64,000 nt of DNA, from contig NZ_CP060436.1 in assembly GCF_003590145.2 (NCBI RefSeq), positions 124,001 through 188,000 on the forward strand, in the 5' to 3' direction. Under the pieces are notes generated by a model. It searched no databases. It worked only from the letters and a program-made list of their open reading frames with translations, and was not told the origin of the DNA. Source of the stretch: Pseudooceanicola algae. Its GTDB lineage: Bacteria > Pseudomonadota > Alphaproteobacteria > Rhodobacterales > Rhodobacteraceae. This document shows positions 36,265 through 45,711 of the stretch, one piece after another. Made by a program: the position numbers and the translations under genes. Numbering within the stretch: the stretch's first letter is position 1; every line of letters begins with the position of its first letter.

Positions 36265-38973
36265 TCACTCGGTCGGGGTGTCGGGCGTGGCCGCAGTCTT
36301 TGTCGCAGCCTTCGTTGTCGTCTTGGCGGCAGGCTTCTTCGCGGCCGTGGTCTTCTTTGCCGTCGCAGCCTTTGCCGGGGCCTTCTTGGCCGCCGGTTTC
36401 TTTGCAGCGGGCTTCTTGGCGGCGGCTTTCTTGGGCGCGGCCTTCTTGGTGACCTTCTTGCCGGATTTCGCCGCGCGTTCCTCGATCAGCTGCACGGCTT
36501 CTTCCATGGTCAGCTTCTCGGGGTCGCTTTCCTTGGGCAGGGTCGCGTTGATCTTTTCCCACTTCACGTAAGGCCCGTATTTGCCTTCCATGATGGCGAC
36601 CGGGCCGCCCGCGTTCGGGTGTTCGCCGATCTCGCGCAGGGTCTTGGCCGCGCCGCGCCCCTTTCGGGAGGCCAGCTTTTCGGCCAGCAACTGCACCGCG
36701 TGGTTCATGCCCACGGTCCAGACGTCCTCCAGCCCTTCGAGGTTGGCATTTGTGCCGCCCCGGTCGGATGTGCTTTCGGCGTGCTTCAGATACGGTCCGT
36801 AGCGCCCGATATTGGCCCAGACGTTCACGCCGTCCTCGGGGTGCGGGCCGATCAGACGGGGCAGGGCCAGCAGGCGCACGGCGTCTTCCAGGCCGAGGTC
36901 CTCGGGGTTCCATTCCTTCGGCACCGACTGGCGCGGCGGCTTCTTGTTCTCTTCGCTCAACTCGCCCCGTTGGCAATAGGGACCAAAGCGCCCCTTCATG
37001 ACATAGATCTTGTCGCCCATGTCCTCGCCCAGAAGCTTGCCTTCGGGCGGGATCGCGCTGGCCTCGGCTTCGGGGTTGGGCGGGCCGAAGGGGCGGGTAT
37101 AGCGGCACTCGGGGTAGTTCGAGCAACCGATGAAGGCGCCGCCCGAACGCGCGGTGCGCATCGACAGCTTGCCCTGGCCGCAGTTCGGGCACAGGCGCGG
37201 GTCGGTGCCGTCGGGCGTCGGCGGGAACAGGTGCGGCGAGAGGACCTCGTTGATCTTGTCGAGCACCTCGGTGATGCGCAGTTCGGAGGTATCGGCAATC
37301 GCGGCCGAGAAATCGCGCCAGAAGCGCCGCAGCACCTCCTTGTAGTCGCGGTCACCGGCCGAGACGTCGTCGAGTTCCTCTTCCAGGTCGGCGGTGAAAT
37401 CGTACTCGATGTATTTCGCGAAGTAGTTCGACAGGAAGGCCGTCACCAGCCGCCCCTTGTCCTCGGGGATCAGGCGGTTCTTGTCCTTCAGCACATAGCC
37501 ACGGTCCTGGATCGTGGTCACGATCGAGGCATAGGTCGAGGGCCGGCCGATGCCGAGCTCTTCCATCCGCTTGACCAGCGTCGCCTCGGTGTAGCGGGGC
37601 GGGGGCTGGGTAAAGTGCTGATCCGGCGTGATCTTGCGCTTTTCGGCCGGCTCGCCCTGCTTGATCATCGGCAGGCGCTTGTCGTCGTCATCCACGACGG
37701 CGTCATCGCGGCCCTCTTCGTAGATCCGCATGAAGCCGTCGAACAGCATGACCTGCCCCGTGGCGCGCAGTTCGACCTGGCCGTCGGCGCTTGCGACATC
37801 GACGGTGGTGCGTTCAAGCCGCGCGGCCTCCATCTGGCAGGCCAGCGTGCGCTTCCAGATCAGGTCGTAAAGCTTGCGCTGGTCGTTGTCGGAAATGTGC
37901 AGCGCCGCCGCGTCCTTCGTCATGTCGGTCGGGCGGATGCATTCGTGCGCTTCCTGCGCGTTCTTGGCCTTGTTCTTGTAGACCCGCGGGCTGCCCGGCA
38001 CGTAATCGGCGCCGTAGCGGTCCTTGATCGCCTCGCGCGCGGCCGTCACCGCTTCGGGCGCCATGTCGATGCCGTCGGTCCGCATGTAGGTGATGTGCCC
38101 GGCCTCGTACAGCCGCTGCGCCGTGCTCATCGTCTGACGTGCACCCATCGAGAACTTGCGGCTGGCTTCCTGCTGCAGGGTCGAGGTCATGAAGGGCGGC
38201 GAGGGGTTGCGCGCGCCGGGCTTGGCCTCGACCGATTTGACGCTCAGGTCGCGGCTGGTCACGGCCTGCACTGCGACACTGGCCGAGGTTTCGTTACCGA
38301 TGTCGTAGCGGTCTAGCTTCTTGCCGCCCAGAACCGTCAGGCGGGCTTCGTATTCATTGCCGCCGGGCGTGCCGAGCAGCGCCTTCACGGTCCAGTATTC
38401 GCGCGGCTTGAAGGCCTCGACCTCCATCTCGCGCTCGACGATCAGGCGTAGGCAGACCGATTGCACCCGGCCGGCGGATTTCGCGCCGGGCAGCTTGCGC
38501 CACAGGACCGGGGACAGGTTGAAGCCGACAAGGTAGTCCAGCGCGCGGCGGGCAAGGTAAGCCTCCACCAGCGGGGCGTCGACCTCGCGGGGGTTCTTCA
38601 TCGCCTCGGTGACGGCGGTCTTGGTGATCGCGTTGAAGACCACGCGGCTGACCGGCGTATCCTTGTTGATCGCCTTTCGCTTGCGCAGGGCCTCTTCGAG
38701 GTGCCAGGAAATCGCCTCGCCTTCGCGATCGGGGTCGGTTGCGAGGATCAGCGCATTGTCGTCCTTCAGCGCGTCGGCGATGGCCTTGACGTGCTTCTTG
38801 CTGTCCGAAGCGATCTCCCACAGCATTTCGAAATCGTTGTCGGTATCGACCGAACCGTTCTTGGGCGGCAGGTCCCGGACGTGCCCGTAAGAGGCCAGGA
38901 CCGTGTAATCAGAGCCCAGGTATTTGTTGATCGTCTTCGCCTTGGCAGGGGATTCAACAACGACGACGGGCAT
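36265..38973 (-). CDS. topA: DNA topoisomerase I
   Basis: A type IA topoisomerase of 902 residues relaxing negative supercoils. The Toprim domain starts at VVVESPAKAKTINKYLG and has ATDPDREGEAISWHLEEAL (about 85-103). The catalytic Tyr is in TYMRTDGIDM (about 296). A zinc ribbon CPNCGQGKLSMRT ... GCSNYPECRYTR (about 590-630) precedes several C-terminal repeats containing KGRFGPYCQRG, NIGRYGPYLKH and EGKYGPYVKW. The tail (last 70 residues) is almost pure Lys/Ala/Thr/Pro, resembling histone H1. AAAGGA precedes the ATG; the upstream in-frame ATG at 39030 is not supported. Confidence 0.97.
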   Translation of the reverse strand: MPVVVVESPAKAKTINKYLGSDYTVLASYGHVRDLPPKNGSVDTDNDFEMLWEIASDSKKHVKAIADALKDDNALILATDPDREGEAISWHLEEALRKRKAINKDTPVSRVVFNAITKTAVTEAMKNPREVDAPLVEAYLARRALDYLVGFNLSPVLWRKLPGAKSAGRVQSVCLRLIVEREMEVEAFKPREYWTVKALLGTPGGNEYEARLTVLGGKKLDRYDIGNETSASVAVQAVTSRDLSVKSVEAKPGARNPSPPFMTSTLQQEASRKFSMGARQTMSTAQRLYEAGHITYMRTDGIDMAPEAVTAAREAIKDRYGADYVPGSPRVYKNKAKNAQEAHECIRPTDMTKDAAALHISDNDQRKLYDLIWKRTLACQMEAARLERTTVDVASADGQVELRATGQVMLFDGFMRIYEEGRDDAVVDDDDKRLPMIKQGEPAEKRKITPDQHFTQPPPRYTEATLVKRMEELGIGRPSTYASIVTTIQDRGYVLKDKNRLIPEDKGRLVTAFLSNYFAKYIEYDFTADLEEELDDVSAGDRDYKEVLRRFWRDFSAAIADTSELRITEVLDKINEVLSPHLFPPTPDGTDPRLCPNCGQGKLSMRTARSGGAFIGCSNYPECRYTRPFGPPNPEAEASAIPPEGKLLGEDMGDKIYVMKGRFGPYCQRGELSEENKKPPRQSVPKEWNPEDLGLEDAVRLLALPRLIGPHPEDGVNVWANIGRYGPYLKHAESTSDRGGTNANLEGLEDVWTVGMNHAVQLLAEKLASRKGRGAAKTLREIGEHPNAGGPVAIMEGKYGPYVKWEKINATLPKESDPEKLTMEEAVQLIEERAAKSGKKVTKKAAPKKAAAKKPAAKKPAAKKAPAKAATAKKTTAAKKPAAKTTTKAATKTAATPDTPTE

Positions 38974-39253
38974 CAGGATTCCTTTCGCATGGCGGCGCGA
39001 CTCGGGGATTGCGCCTTGGCGGCGGAACATGTGTGGTCAGCGGCCCGGTTGTCAATGGAGCCATTTTGCTGCGGGTGCAAGGCCGCTTTGCTGGGGTTTT
39101 CCACTGCGACGGGCGGATCGGCGCCGGCAGGACAGTGAGACAATCCCTGCGATTGCTTGGGCAGGAGCGGTGGAAAGACGCCTGCGCCGGGCGCGAAACC
39201 GAAGCGCGGGGGCTTTTGCGAATCGGCTTGGCGTACAGCAGATGGGCAGCCCT

Positions 39254-40393
39254 TCAGCGGACAAGCGCGATCATCCCGCCGGGACACCGTTCTATGCGGC
39301 CCTGAAGCTCCAGATCCGTCAAAAGGGGGGCCACATCGCGCGCTGCGGCCGAGACATCCCGGATCAGGGTGTCCTCGGCCAGGGGCGCCGCGCCCAGCCG
39401 GTCGAGGATTGCCGCGCGCAGCGGGGCGCTGTCGGGTTTGCGCGGCGTATCGGTTGGGCCTTGGCGAACAGGTGCGCGCAGGGTTTCGGGGGCAGCGGTG
39501 GGGCCAAGCGCCTCGATCACGTCGCGGGCGTTCCGCACCAGGGTTGCGCCGTCGCGGATCAGCATGTTGCAGCCTGCCGCGCGGGGGTCGAAGGGATGGC
39601 CGGGTACGGCCAGCACGTCGCGGCCCTGGTCAAGCGCGGTGCGCGCGGTGATCAGGGAACCGGAGCGCGCGGCGGCTTCGACAACGACCACGGCGCGGGC
39701 CAGCCCGGCGACCAGGCGATTACGGGTCGGGAAATGCCGCGCCATGGGCTTCATGCCGATAGGTTGTTCGGAAACACGCAGGCCCGACCGAACGATGCGC
39801 GAGGCGAGGTCGGCGTTTTCCTGCGGGTATATCGTATCGACGCCCCCCGCCTGCACGGCCACGGTGCCGGATTTCAGGCTGGCTTCGTGGGCTTCGGCAT
39901 CGACCCCCCGGGCAAGGCCCGAAACCACGACGAATCCTTCTTCGGACAGTTCAGCGGCCAGGCTGCGCGCCATGCGCAGCCCCAACGACGACGCCGACCG
40001 CGCACCGACCACGCCGACCATCGGGCGCGACAGCATTTCCGGGCGTCCCAGCACCCAAAGAAGGGGGGGCGGATCGGCAAGGTCCAGCAATTGCACCGGA
40101 TAGCCCGGCCCGCCGAGGAACAGCAATTGCGCCCCGTTGCGATGGCCCCGGTTCAACTCCTGTTCGGCAGTGGCAAGGGAGCAGGGGGCATAGCTTTCCA
40201 CCCCGGCGTCGCGGGCAATGCCGGGCAGCGCGTCAAGCGCGGCTTCGGCGCTGCCGTGCTCTGTCAGGAGCCGGTAGAAGGTCGCGATACCGATGCGGTG
40301 AGAGCGCAAGAGACGAAGCCATGCCAGCCGAGCATCTTCCGTGGTGGGTGGGAGTGGGGGGTGAGTGGAAGGATGTGTATCCACGACCGTCAT
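39254..40393 (-). CDS. dprA: DNA-processing protein DprA
   Basis: A recombination mediator that loads RecA on incoming single strands during transformation, 379 residues. An N-terminal SAM-like domain (about 20-95) precedes the Rossmann-like core with VGVVGARSASSLGLRMARSL, VVSGLARGVDAEAHEASL, FPTRNRLVAGLARAVVVVEA and RSGSLITARTALDQGRDVLA. The C-terminal winged-helix (about 315-379) ends ELQGRIERCPGGMIALV. In Rhodobacter capsulatus DprA is needed for uptake of gene transfer agent DNA and depends on CtrA. A CtrA-like site lies just upstream (40434-40448). Confidence 0.95.
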   Translation of the reverse strand: MTVVDTHPSTHPPLPPTTEDARLAWLRLLRSHRIGIATFYRLLTEHGSAEAALDALPGIARDAGVESYAPCSLATAEQELNRGHRNGAQLLFLGGPGYPVQLLDLADPPPLLWVLGRPEMLSRPMVGVVGARSASSLGLRMARSLAAELSEEGFVVVSGLARGVDAEAHEASLKSGTVAVQAGGVDTIYPQENADLASRIVRSGLRVSEQPIGMKPMARHFPTRNRLVAGLARAVVVVEAAARSGSLITARTALDQGRDVLAVPGHPFDPRAAGCNMLIRDGATLVRNARDVIEALGPTAAPETLRAPVRQGPTDTPRKPDSAPLRAAILDRLGAAPLAEDTLIRDVSAAARDVAPLLTDLELQGRIERCPGGMIALVR

Positions 40394-40433
40394 GACTCCG
40401 TCTGCTTGCAGTACCGTCTTACGATCGTGGTGG

Positions 40434-40448
40434 TTAATTTACGGTAAA
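40434..40448 (-). promoter_or_regulatory. CtrA-like binding site upstream of dprA
   Basis: TTAA-N7-TAAA on the plus strand (TTTA-N7-TTAA on the minus) matches the CtrA consensus TTAA-N7-TTAA with one mismatch. It lies about 40 bp upstream of the dprA start, in the position expected for a promoter. It is the only such site I noticed by eye near a gene start in this window. Confidence 0.45.
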
Positions 40449-40517
40449 TGCCAGAAGGCCCGGAAGGCTACGGCCTGTGCGGCGGTCTGACGCAGGGTCG
40501 GCCCGCCGCGTGTTCTG

Positions 40518-41939
40518 TCAGGACGCAGAGCCCCCGACGGTCAGTCCGCCGATCAGGACGGTCGGCTGGCCGACGCCCACGGGAACCCATTGCCCGGCCT
40601 TGCCGCAATTGCCCATGCCGGGGTCCAGCGCCATGTCGTTGCCAAGGGCGCGGATCTTCTTCATCGCCTGGGGGCCGTCACCGATCAGCGTGGCGCCCTT
40701 GACGGGGGCGACACGCTTGCCGCCCTTGATCAGGTAGGCCTCGGTGCAGGAAAAGACGAACTTGCCGCTGGTGATGTCGACCTGGCCGCCGCCGAAGCCG
40801 ACCGCATGGATGCCGTCCTTCATGTCCGCGACGATATCATCGGGATTGGCCTCGCCGCCCAGCATGTAGGTGTTGGTCATGCGCGGCATCGGCGCATGGG
40901 CATAGCTTTCGCGGCGCCCGTTGCCGGTCGGCTCGACGCCCATCAGGCGCGCGTTCTGGCGGTCCTGCATGTAGCCGACAAGGATGCCGTCCTCTATCAG
41001 CACGTTCTTTCCGCTCGGCGTGCCCTCGTCATCCACGGTGATCGACCCGCGCCGGTCGGGAATCGTGCCGTCGTCCAGCACCGTGACACCGCGCGCGGCG
41101 ACCTGCTGACCGATCAGCCCGGAAAAGGCCGAGGCGCCCTTGCGGTTGAAGTCTCCTTCCAGACCGTGGCCGACGGCTTCGTGCAGCATGACGCCGGGCC
41201 AGCCCGGACCCAGCACCACGTCCATGATGCCGGCAGGGGCGGGAATCGCCTCGAGGTTCACAAGGGCCACGCGCAGCGCCTCGCGCGCCTTCGCCTGCCA
41301 ATCGGCCGCCAGCAGCAGCCCGTCGAGCGCAATCCGCCCGCCGCCGCCCGCCGTGCCCGTCTGGCGCTGCCCGTCCTGTTCCACGATGACCGAGACATTG
41401 ACCCGCGTCATCGGGCGCACATCGCGCAGGATGCCGCCTTCGGGGCGGAGAATCTCGATCTCCTGGCAGGAGGCGGCGATGGTGGCCGAAACCTGCACCA
41501 CACGGGGATCGAGATCGCGGCAATAGGCATCGATCTCGCGCAGGGTATCGACCTTGACCGGGAAGGAGTGGCCGGCGATCGGATCGAGGTCCGCATAAAG
41601 ATGTCGGTTGGTGGCGCGCGGGGCAGGGGCCATCGCGCCGCCGCCATCGCCCACGGCCAGCCGGGCGGTGGCCACGGCCCGCTTCAGCGCAGATTCGGAG
41701 ATTTCGGTGGCATGGGCATATCCGGCCACCTCCCCACGCACGGCCCGCAGGCCGAATCCCTCGGCGGCGTCATAAGAGGCGGTCCTGACGCGCCCATCGT
41801 CGAAATGCAGCATTTCGGAGCGCCGGCGTTCAAGAAACAGCTCTCCGTCGTCGGCGCCGGCGGTCGCCTCGTGCAACAGGCGCAGCGCGGCACCTTCGTC
41901 GAGCATGGTCTCGAAGGGGCGGAAGGGGGTATCGGGCAT
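40518..41939 (-). CDS. tldD: Metalloprotease TldD
   Basis: A 473-residue subunit of the TldD/TldE zinc protease, which degrades unfolded peptides and matures some ribosomally made peptides. The zinc motif VMLHEAVGHGLEGDF (about 248-262) carries HExxxH, and the third ligand, Cys, is in GMGNCGKAGQ (about 452). The SGKNVLIEDGILVGYMQD strand and GRRESYAHAPMPRMTNTYM segments are typical. It is divergent from coxB, an order frequent in alphaproteobacteria. The partner gene tldE (pmbA) is not in the window. Confidence 0.95.
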   Translation of the reverse strand: MPDTPFRPFETMLDEGAALRLLHEATAGADDGELFLERRRSEMLHFDDGRVRTASYDAAEGFGLRAVRGEVAGYAHATEISESALKRAVATARLAVGDGGGAMAPAPRATNRHLYADLDPIAGHSFPVKVDTLREIDAYCRDLDPRVVQVSATIAASCQEIEILRPEGGILRDVRPMTRVNVSVIVEQDGQRQTGTAGGGGRIALDGLLLAADWQAKAREALRVALVNLEAIPAPAGIMDVVLGPGWPGVMLHEAVGHGLEGDFNRKGASAFSGLIGQQVAARGVTVLDDGTIPDRRGSITVDDEGTPSGKNVLIEDGILVGYMQDRQNARLMGVEPTGNGRRESYAHAPMPRMTNTYMLGGEANPDDIVADMKDGIHAVGFGGGQVDITSGKFVFSCTEAYLIKGGKRVAPVKGATLIGDGPQAMKKIRALGNDMALDPGMGNCGKAGQWVPVGVGQPTVLIGGLTVGGSAS

Positions 41940-41988
41940 GAAAAGCGGCCTTTCTGGTCATGGCGGACAGGGCAGGATACGAAAATTC

Positions 41989-42002
41989 TTGATCTAAATC
42001 AA
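41989..42002 (+). promoter_or_regulatory. FnrL/FNR box upstream of the cytochrome oxidase operon
   Basis: TTGAT-CTAA-ATCAA is an exact match to the FNR-family consensus TTGAT-N4-ATCAA. It lies 127 bp upstream of coxB, 50 bp from the tldD start. FnrL is the oxygen-sensing member in Rhodobacteraceae, so oxygen-dependent control of aa3 oxidase is the natural reading. A -10-like TAGAAT is at 42046-42051. Confidence 0.75.
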
Positions 42003-42129
42003 AAAAGCGTCCGTTTGCCGCAAGACCGATTATTGTTCTAAGGGCTAGAATATGGTTTTAAACGTCGACAGACAACGGGAGCGATCCCGGCTGACCATAG
42101 CGACACGCAGCAATTGATCAGGGTGACCG

Positions 42130-42963
42130 ATGCGACTCTTGAAATCTTTCCTGGCCTTTCTGGCCGCAGTCACGGCCCTTCCCGCTTTCGCGCAAGAGCT
42201 GGAGACCATCGGCAAGCCCCATCGTGGCGGCATCGGCTTCCAGCCTGCCGCGACAGAGCTGGCCCGCGACCTGCACTGGCTTGACGGCATGCTGTTGGTG
42301 ATCATCACGGTTATCGTGGTTTTCGTCACCGGCCTGCTGATCTACTGCATCGTGCGGTACAACCGCCGTGCAAATCCGAAGCCTTCGACCTTTACCCACA
42401 ACTCGCCGCTTGAAATTGCATGGACGATCGTGCCGATCGTGATCCTGCTCTTCGTGCTGGCCTTCTCGCTGCCGACCCTGTTCAAGCAACAGGAAATCCC
42501 GGATGGCGATATCCATATCAAGGTGACCGGCAACCAGTGGTACTGGAGCTATGAATACACCGACGACGAGATCGTCTACGACGGCTTCATGCTGCCGAAA
42601 GAGGATCTGGCGTCGCATGGCTACGCCGAGGACGAATACCTGCTGGCCACAGATACGGCCGTCATCGTCCCGGTCGGCAAGGTCGTCGTGATGACCGTCA
42701 CCGGGTCCGACGTGATCCATTCCTGGACGATCCCGGCCTTCGGTGTGAAACAGGATGCCGTGCCTGGCCGCCTCGCGCAGCTGTGGTTTGCCGCCGAACA
42801 GGAAGGCATCTATTTCGGCCAGTGTTCCGAGCTTTGCGGCAAGGACCACGCCTATATGCCGATCACCGTCAAGGTTGTGGACGAGGCGACCTACGACGCC
42901 TGGAAAGCCGCCAGCCAGGATGCGGGGCAATTCGTTCCCCTGACCGATCTGACGACAAGCTGA
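42130..42963 (+). CDS. coxB: Cytochrome c oxidase subunit II
   Basis: The subunit that accepts electrons from cytochrome c through the CuA centre, 277 residues. The signal sequence [16 protein letters not shown] is followed by two membrane helices ([20 protein letters not shown] and [19 protein letters not shown]). The periplasmic cupredoxin domain has [12 protein letters not shown] and CuA ligands in DVIHSWTIP (about 196) and [14 protein letters not shown] (about 230-243). It heads coxB-ctaB-ORF-ctaG-coxC; subunit I (coxA) is not here, as in Rhodobacter and Paracoccus, where ctaD is separate. Confidence 0.97.
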   Translation: MRLLKSFLAFLAAVTALPAFAQELETIGKPHRGGIGFQPAATELARDLHWLDGMLLVIITVIVVFVTGLLIYCIVRYNRRANPKPSTFTHNSPLEIAWTIVPIVILLFVLAFSLPTLFKQQEIPDGDIHIKVTGNQWYWSYEYTDDEIVYDGFMLPKEDLASHGYAEDEYLLATDTAVIVPVGKVVVMTVTGSDVIHSWTIPAFGVKQDAVPGRLAQLWFAAEQEGIYFGQCSELCGKDHAYMPITVKVVDEATYDAWKAASQDAGQFVPLTDLTTS

Positions 42964-43067
42964 TCCGGGCGACCCGCGCCTGTCCCTGCCGGGGCAGGCA
43001 CACGGAGAGGGCCCCGGTTCAGGGACCGGTTCTCCGAAAAAGTCCGGCTATCTGAAAGAAAGACCCC

Positions 43068-44006
43068 ATGAGCGACGCGAGCATCACCCCACAGGCAGCG
43101 ACAGGCGAGGCGGAATTCGGCGATTACATCGCCCTGCTGAAGCCGCGTGTCATGTCCCTGGTCGTGTTCACCGCGTTTGTTGGGCTGGTCGCGGCGCCTG
43201 TTCCCGTGCACCCGGTCATCGCCTTTTGCGCCGTGCTGTTCATCGCCATCGGCGGCGGCGCCTCCGGGGCGCTGAACATGTGGTATGACGCGGATATCGA
43301 CGCGGTGATGAAGCGCACTGCCCGCCGCCCGATCCCTTCGGGGCGGGTCGGCGCGCAAGAGGCGCTTGGCCTCGGGCTGGCGCTGGCGGGCTTTTCCTGC
43401 GTCATGCTGGCGCTGGCGGCGAATGTCTTTTCGGGGCTGTTCCTGGCCTTCACGATCTTCTTCTACGCAGTGGTTTATACCATCTGGCTGAAACGCTGGA
43501 CGCCGCAGAACATCGTCATCGGCGGGGCGGCAGGGGCCTTTCCTCCGATGATCGGCTGGGCCGTGGCGACGGGCGGGGTCAGCATCGAATCGGTGCTGAT
43601 GTTCCTGCTGGTCTTCATGTGGACCCCGCCGCATTTCTGGGCCCTCGCCCTGTTCATGAAAAGCGACTACGAAACTGCCGGCGTGCCGATGCTGACCGTG
43701 ACACATGGCCGCCCGGCCACGCGGCGCCATATCGTCGCCTATACGCTGCTGCTGGCGCCGCTTGCGATCGGCACTGGCTTCACCTCGATCGGCGGGCCGC
43801 TTTACATGGCGGTGGCTGTCGTGCTGAACGTCCTGTTCCTGGCCGGAGCCCTGCGCATCTGGCGGCGGGATGAGACCCAGGCGGCGGCAGATGGCTACAA
43901 GGTCGAAAGAAGCTTCTTCCGCCTGTCACTGATCTACCTTTTCGCCCATTTCGCCGCGATTCTGGGCGAAGCGGTGCTGGGCCATTACGGCATGGGGGGC
44001 TGGTAA
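43068..44006 (+). CDS. ctaB: Protoheme IX farnesyltransferase (heme O synthase)
   Basis: A membrane prenyltransferase of 312 residues that attaches a farnesyl group to heme b to give heme o, precursor of heme a. About nine helices. The substrate-binding motif NMWYDADIDAVMKRTARRPI (about 72-91) has the Asp-rich NxxxDxxxD of UbiA-type enzymes. LKRWTPQNIVIGGAAGAFPP and WTPPHFWALALFMKSDYETA are family signatures. It lies 104 bp after coxB with the same orientation. The next small ORF begins directly after its stop. Confidence 0.96.
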   Translation: MSDASITPQAATGEAEFGDYIALLKPRVMSLVVFTAFVGLVAAPVPVHPVIAFCAVLFIAIGGGASGALNMWYDADIDAVMKRTARRPIPSGRVGAQEALGLGLALAGFSCVMLALAANVFSGLFLAFTIFFYAVVYTIWLKRWTPQNIVIGGAAGAFPPMIGWAVATGGVSIESVLMFLLVFMWTPPHFWALALFMKSDYETAGVPMLTVTHGRPATRRHIVAYTLLLAPLAIGTGFTSIGGPLYMAVAVVLNVLFLAGALRIWRRDETQAAADGYKVERSFFRLSLIYLFAHFAAILGEAVLGHYGMGGW

Positions 44007-44007
44007 G

Positions 44008-44208
44008 ATGCCGCTGGCTCATGAACATGAAATCCACCGCCGCCGCTTTTCCCGCAATGCCGGGCTCGGCGTGGTGCTGGGCGCCTTTGTGGTGCTGATC
44101 TTCGTGCTGACCTTCGTGAAGGTCACACAGCAAAGCATGGTCTTCCCCGATCAGCCGACCACTTCGGGCACGCCTTCCGCCCCCTTTGAAGTACAGGAAG
44201 GGCAGTGA
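44008..44208 (+). CDS. Small membrane protein of the cytochrome oxidase cluster
   Basis: A 66-residue protein with one membrane helix (LGVVLGAFVVLIFVLTFVKV, about 19-38), a basic N-terminus HEIHRRRFSRNAG and a polar C-terminus. In this family small ORFs between ctaB and ctaG are annotated as cytochrome oxidase assembly proteins. I recognise the position and topology, not a defined domain. It starts 2 bp after ctaB and its TGA overlaps the ctaG ATG by 1 base (TGATG), so it is translated with both. Confidence 0.8.
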   Translation: MPLAHEHEIHRRRFSRNAGLGVVLGAFVVLIFVLTFVKVTQQSMVFPDQPTTSGTPSAPFEVQEGQ

Positions 44209-44801
44209 TGGACCGCAATATCAAGACCCTCTGGCAGACCGTCGGCGTCGTTGTCGTCATGGGCTCCCTCGCCTGGGCGGCGGTGCCGGCCTACAACTTT
44301 TTCTGCAAGGTCACCGGCTTTGGCGGCATCACGCAAGAGGCCGACGCCGGATCGGACATCGTGCTGGATCAGACGATCAAGGTCCGCTTCGATGGCTCGC
44401 TTGACCGCAACATGCCCTGGTCATTCCGCCCCGTGCAGCGCGAAATGGAAGTGCGCATCGGCGAAACCGCCCTTGCCTTCTACGAGGCGCATAATCCCAC
44501 GGATCGTGTCGTCGCGGGCACAGCGGCCTACAACGTCACGCCCTACGAAGCGGGTGGGTTTTTCACCAAGATCGACTGTTTCTGCTTTACCGAACAGGTA
44601 TTGCGGCCCGGCGAGACTGTGCAGATGCCCGTGACCTTCTACGTCGATCCCGAAATCGTCGCGGATCGCGATGCAAAGCATGTCCACACGATCACCCTGG
44701 GCTATACCTTTTACGAAACCGAACTGCCCGAAGGCTATGTCGTTCCCGAGGAACAGGCAGAGCTTCGGGTCCCGACCCCAACTGCAACCGATTTGAACTG
44801 A
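44208..44801 (+). CDS. ctaG: Cytochrome c oxidase assembly protein CtaG (Cox11)
   Basis: A copper chaperone that inserts CuB into subunit I, 197 residues. One N-terminal helix ([22 protein letters not shown], with the conserved Cys at its end) anchors a periplasmic beta domain. The copper motif is CFCF in [12 protein letters not shown] (about 123-126). [13 protein letters not shown] and [11 protein letters not shown] are family signatures. A GTG one codon upstream is an alternative start. The next gene, coxC, begins 25 bp downstream after GGAAGAACG. Confidence 0.96.
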   Translation: MDRNIKTLWQTVGVVVVMGSLAWAAVPAYNFFCKVTGFGGITQEADAGSDIVLDQTIKVRFDGSLDRNMPWSFRPVQREMEVRIGETALAFYEAHNPTDRVVAGTAAYNVTPYEAGGFFTKIDCFCFTEQVLRPGETVQMPVTFYVDPEIVADRDAKHVHTITLGYTFYETELPEGYVVPEEQAELRVPTPTATDLN

Positions 44802-44826
44802 CCCGGCCGCGGCGAGGAAGAACGAT

Positions 44827-45627
44827 ATGGCGCACGAAAAGAACCACGATTACCACATTCTCCCACCGTCGATCTATCCGTTCCTGGGGTCGGTCGGCAC
44901 TTTCATCATGCTCTTCGGTGCGGTCGTCTGGATGAAGATCGCCGGGCCGTGGATGTTCCTCGTCGGCCTGGTCATCGTGCTCTACACGATGTTCGGCTGG
45001 TGGAGCGATACCGTCGCGGAAAACAAGGCCGGGGATCACACTCCGGTCGTCCGCATCGGCCTGCGCTACGGCTTTATCCTGTTCATCATGTCCGAGGTGA
45101 TGTTCTTCGCGGCCTGGTTCTGGAGCTTCTTCAAAAGCGCAATTTACCCGCTTGGCCCGGAATATCCGGCCGTGGACGGTGTCTGGCCGCCCGCCGGGAT
45201 CGAGACCTTCGACCCCTGGCACCTGCCGCTGATCAACACGCTGATCCTGCTGTGCTCGGGCGCGGCGGCGACCTGGGCGCACCATGCGCTGGTGCATGAA
45301 AACAACCGCAAGGACGTGAAGACCGGCCTGACCATCGCCATCGCCCTGGGGCTGATCTTCACCGCCTTCCAGGCCTATGAATACAGCCATGCGGCCTTCG
45401 GGTTCGGCGGCAACATCTACGGCGCCAACTTCTTCATGGCGACGGGCTTCCACGGGGCGCATGTGATCATCGGGACGATCTTCCTGTTCATCTGCCTGAT
45501 GCGCTTCCACTCGGGTCATTTCACCCCCGAGAACCACGTCGGTTTCGAAGCGGCAGCCTGGTACTGGCACTTCGTCGATGTGGTCTGGCTGTTCCTGTTC
45601 GCCGCGGTCTATATCTGGGGCGGCTAA
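44827..45627 (+). CDS. coxC: Cytochrome c oxidase subunit III
   Basis: A seven-helix subunit of aa3 oxidase, 266 residues. It begins [19 protein letters not shown], typical for alphaproteobacterial CoxC. It contains [20 protein letters not shown] (about 79-98), [20 protein letters not shown] and [20 protein letters not shown] near the end. The conserved Glu in SEVMFF and the Trp/His residues at the C-terminus are all kept. It closes the structural part of the operon; the next hairpin (45666-45691) probably separates it from SURF1. Confidence 0.97.
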   Translation: MAHEKNHDYHILPPSIYPFLGSVGTFIMLFGAVVWMKIAGPWMFLVGLVIVLYTMFGWWSDTVAENKAGDHTPVVRIGLRYGFILFIMSEVMFFAAWFWSFFKSAIYPLGPEYPAVDGVWPPAGIETFDPWHLPLINTLILLCSGAAATWAHHALVHENNRKDVKTGLTIAIALGLIFTAFQAYEYSHAAFGFGGNIYGANFFMATGFHGAHVIIGTIFLFICLMRFHSGHFTPENHVGFEAAAWYWHFVDVVWLFLFAAVYIWGG

Positions 45628-45665
45628 ACCGACCTGGCCTTCAGGGACCAGACAGGGAATTTCGG

Positions 45666-45691
45666 AAAAGGCGCGGGGTTCCGCGCCTTTT
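45666..45691 (+). terminator. Terminator or attenuator between coxC and SURF1
   Basis: Perfect 11-bp arms AAAAGGCGCGG and CCGCGCCTTTT enclose GGTT and end in a short T run. It lies 39 bp after coxC but only 21 bp before the SURF1 start, so it may reduce transcription into the downstream genes. Confidence 0.8.
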
Positions 45692-45711
45692 CCTGCGAAC
45701 AGGGGGGCGTG

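Noticed and set aside
42130-45627. Loss of coxA as a broken oxidase operon
   Set aside because: In Rhodobacter/Paracoccus relatives subunit I is normally encoded elsewhere, so its absence here is expected.
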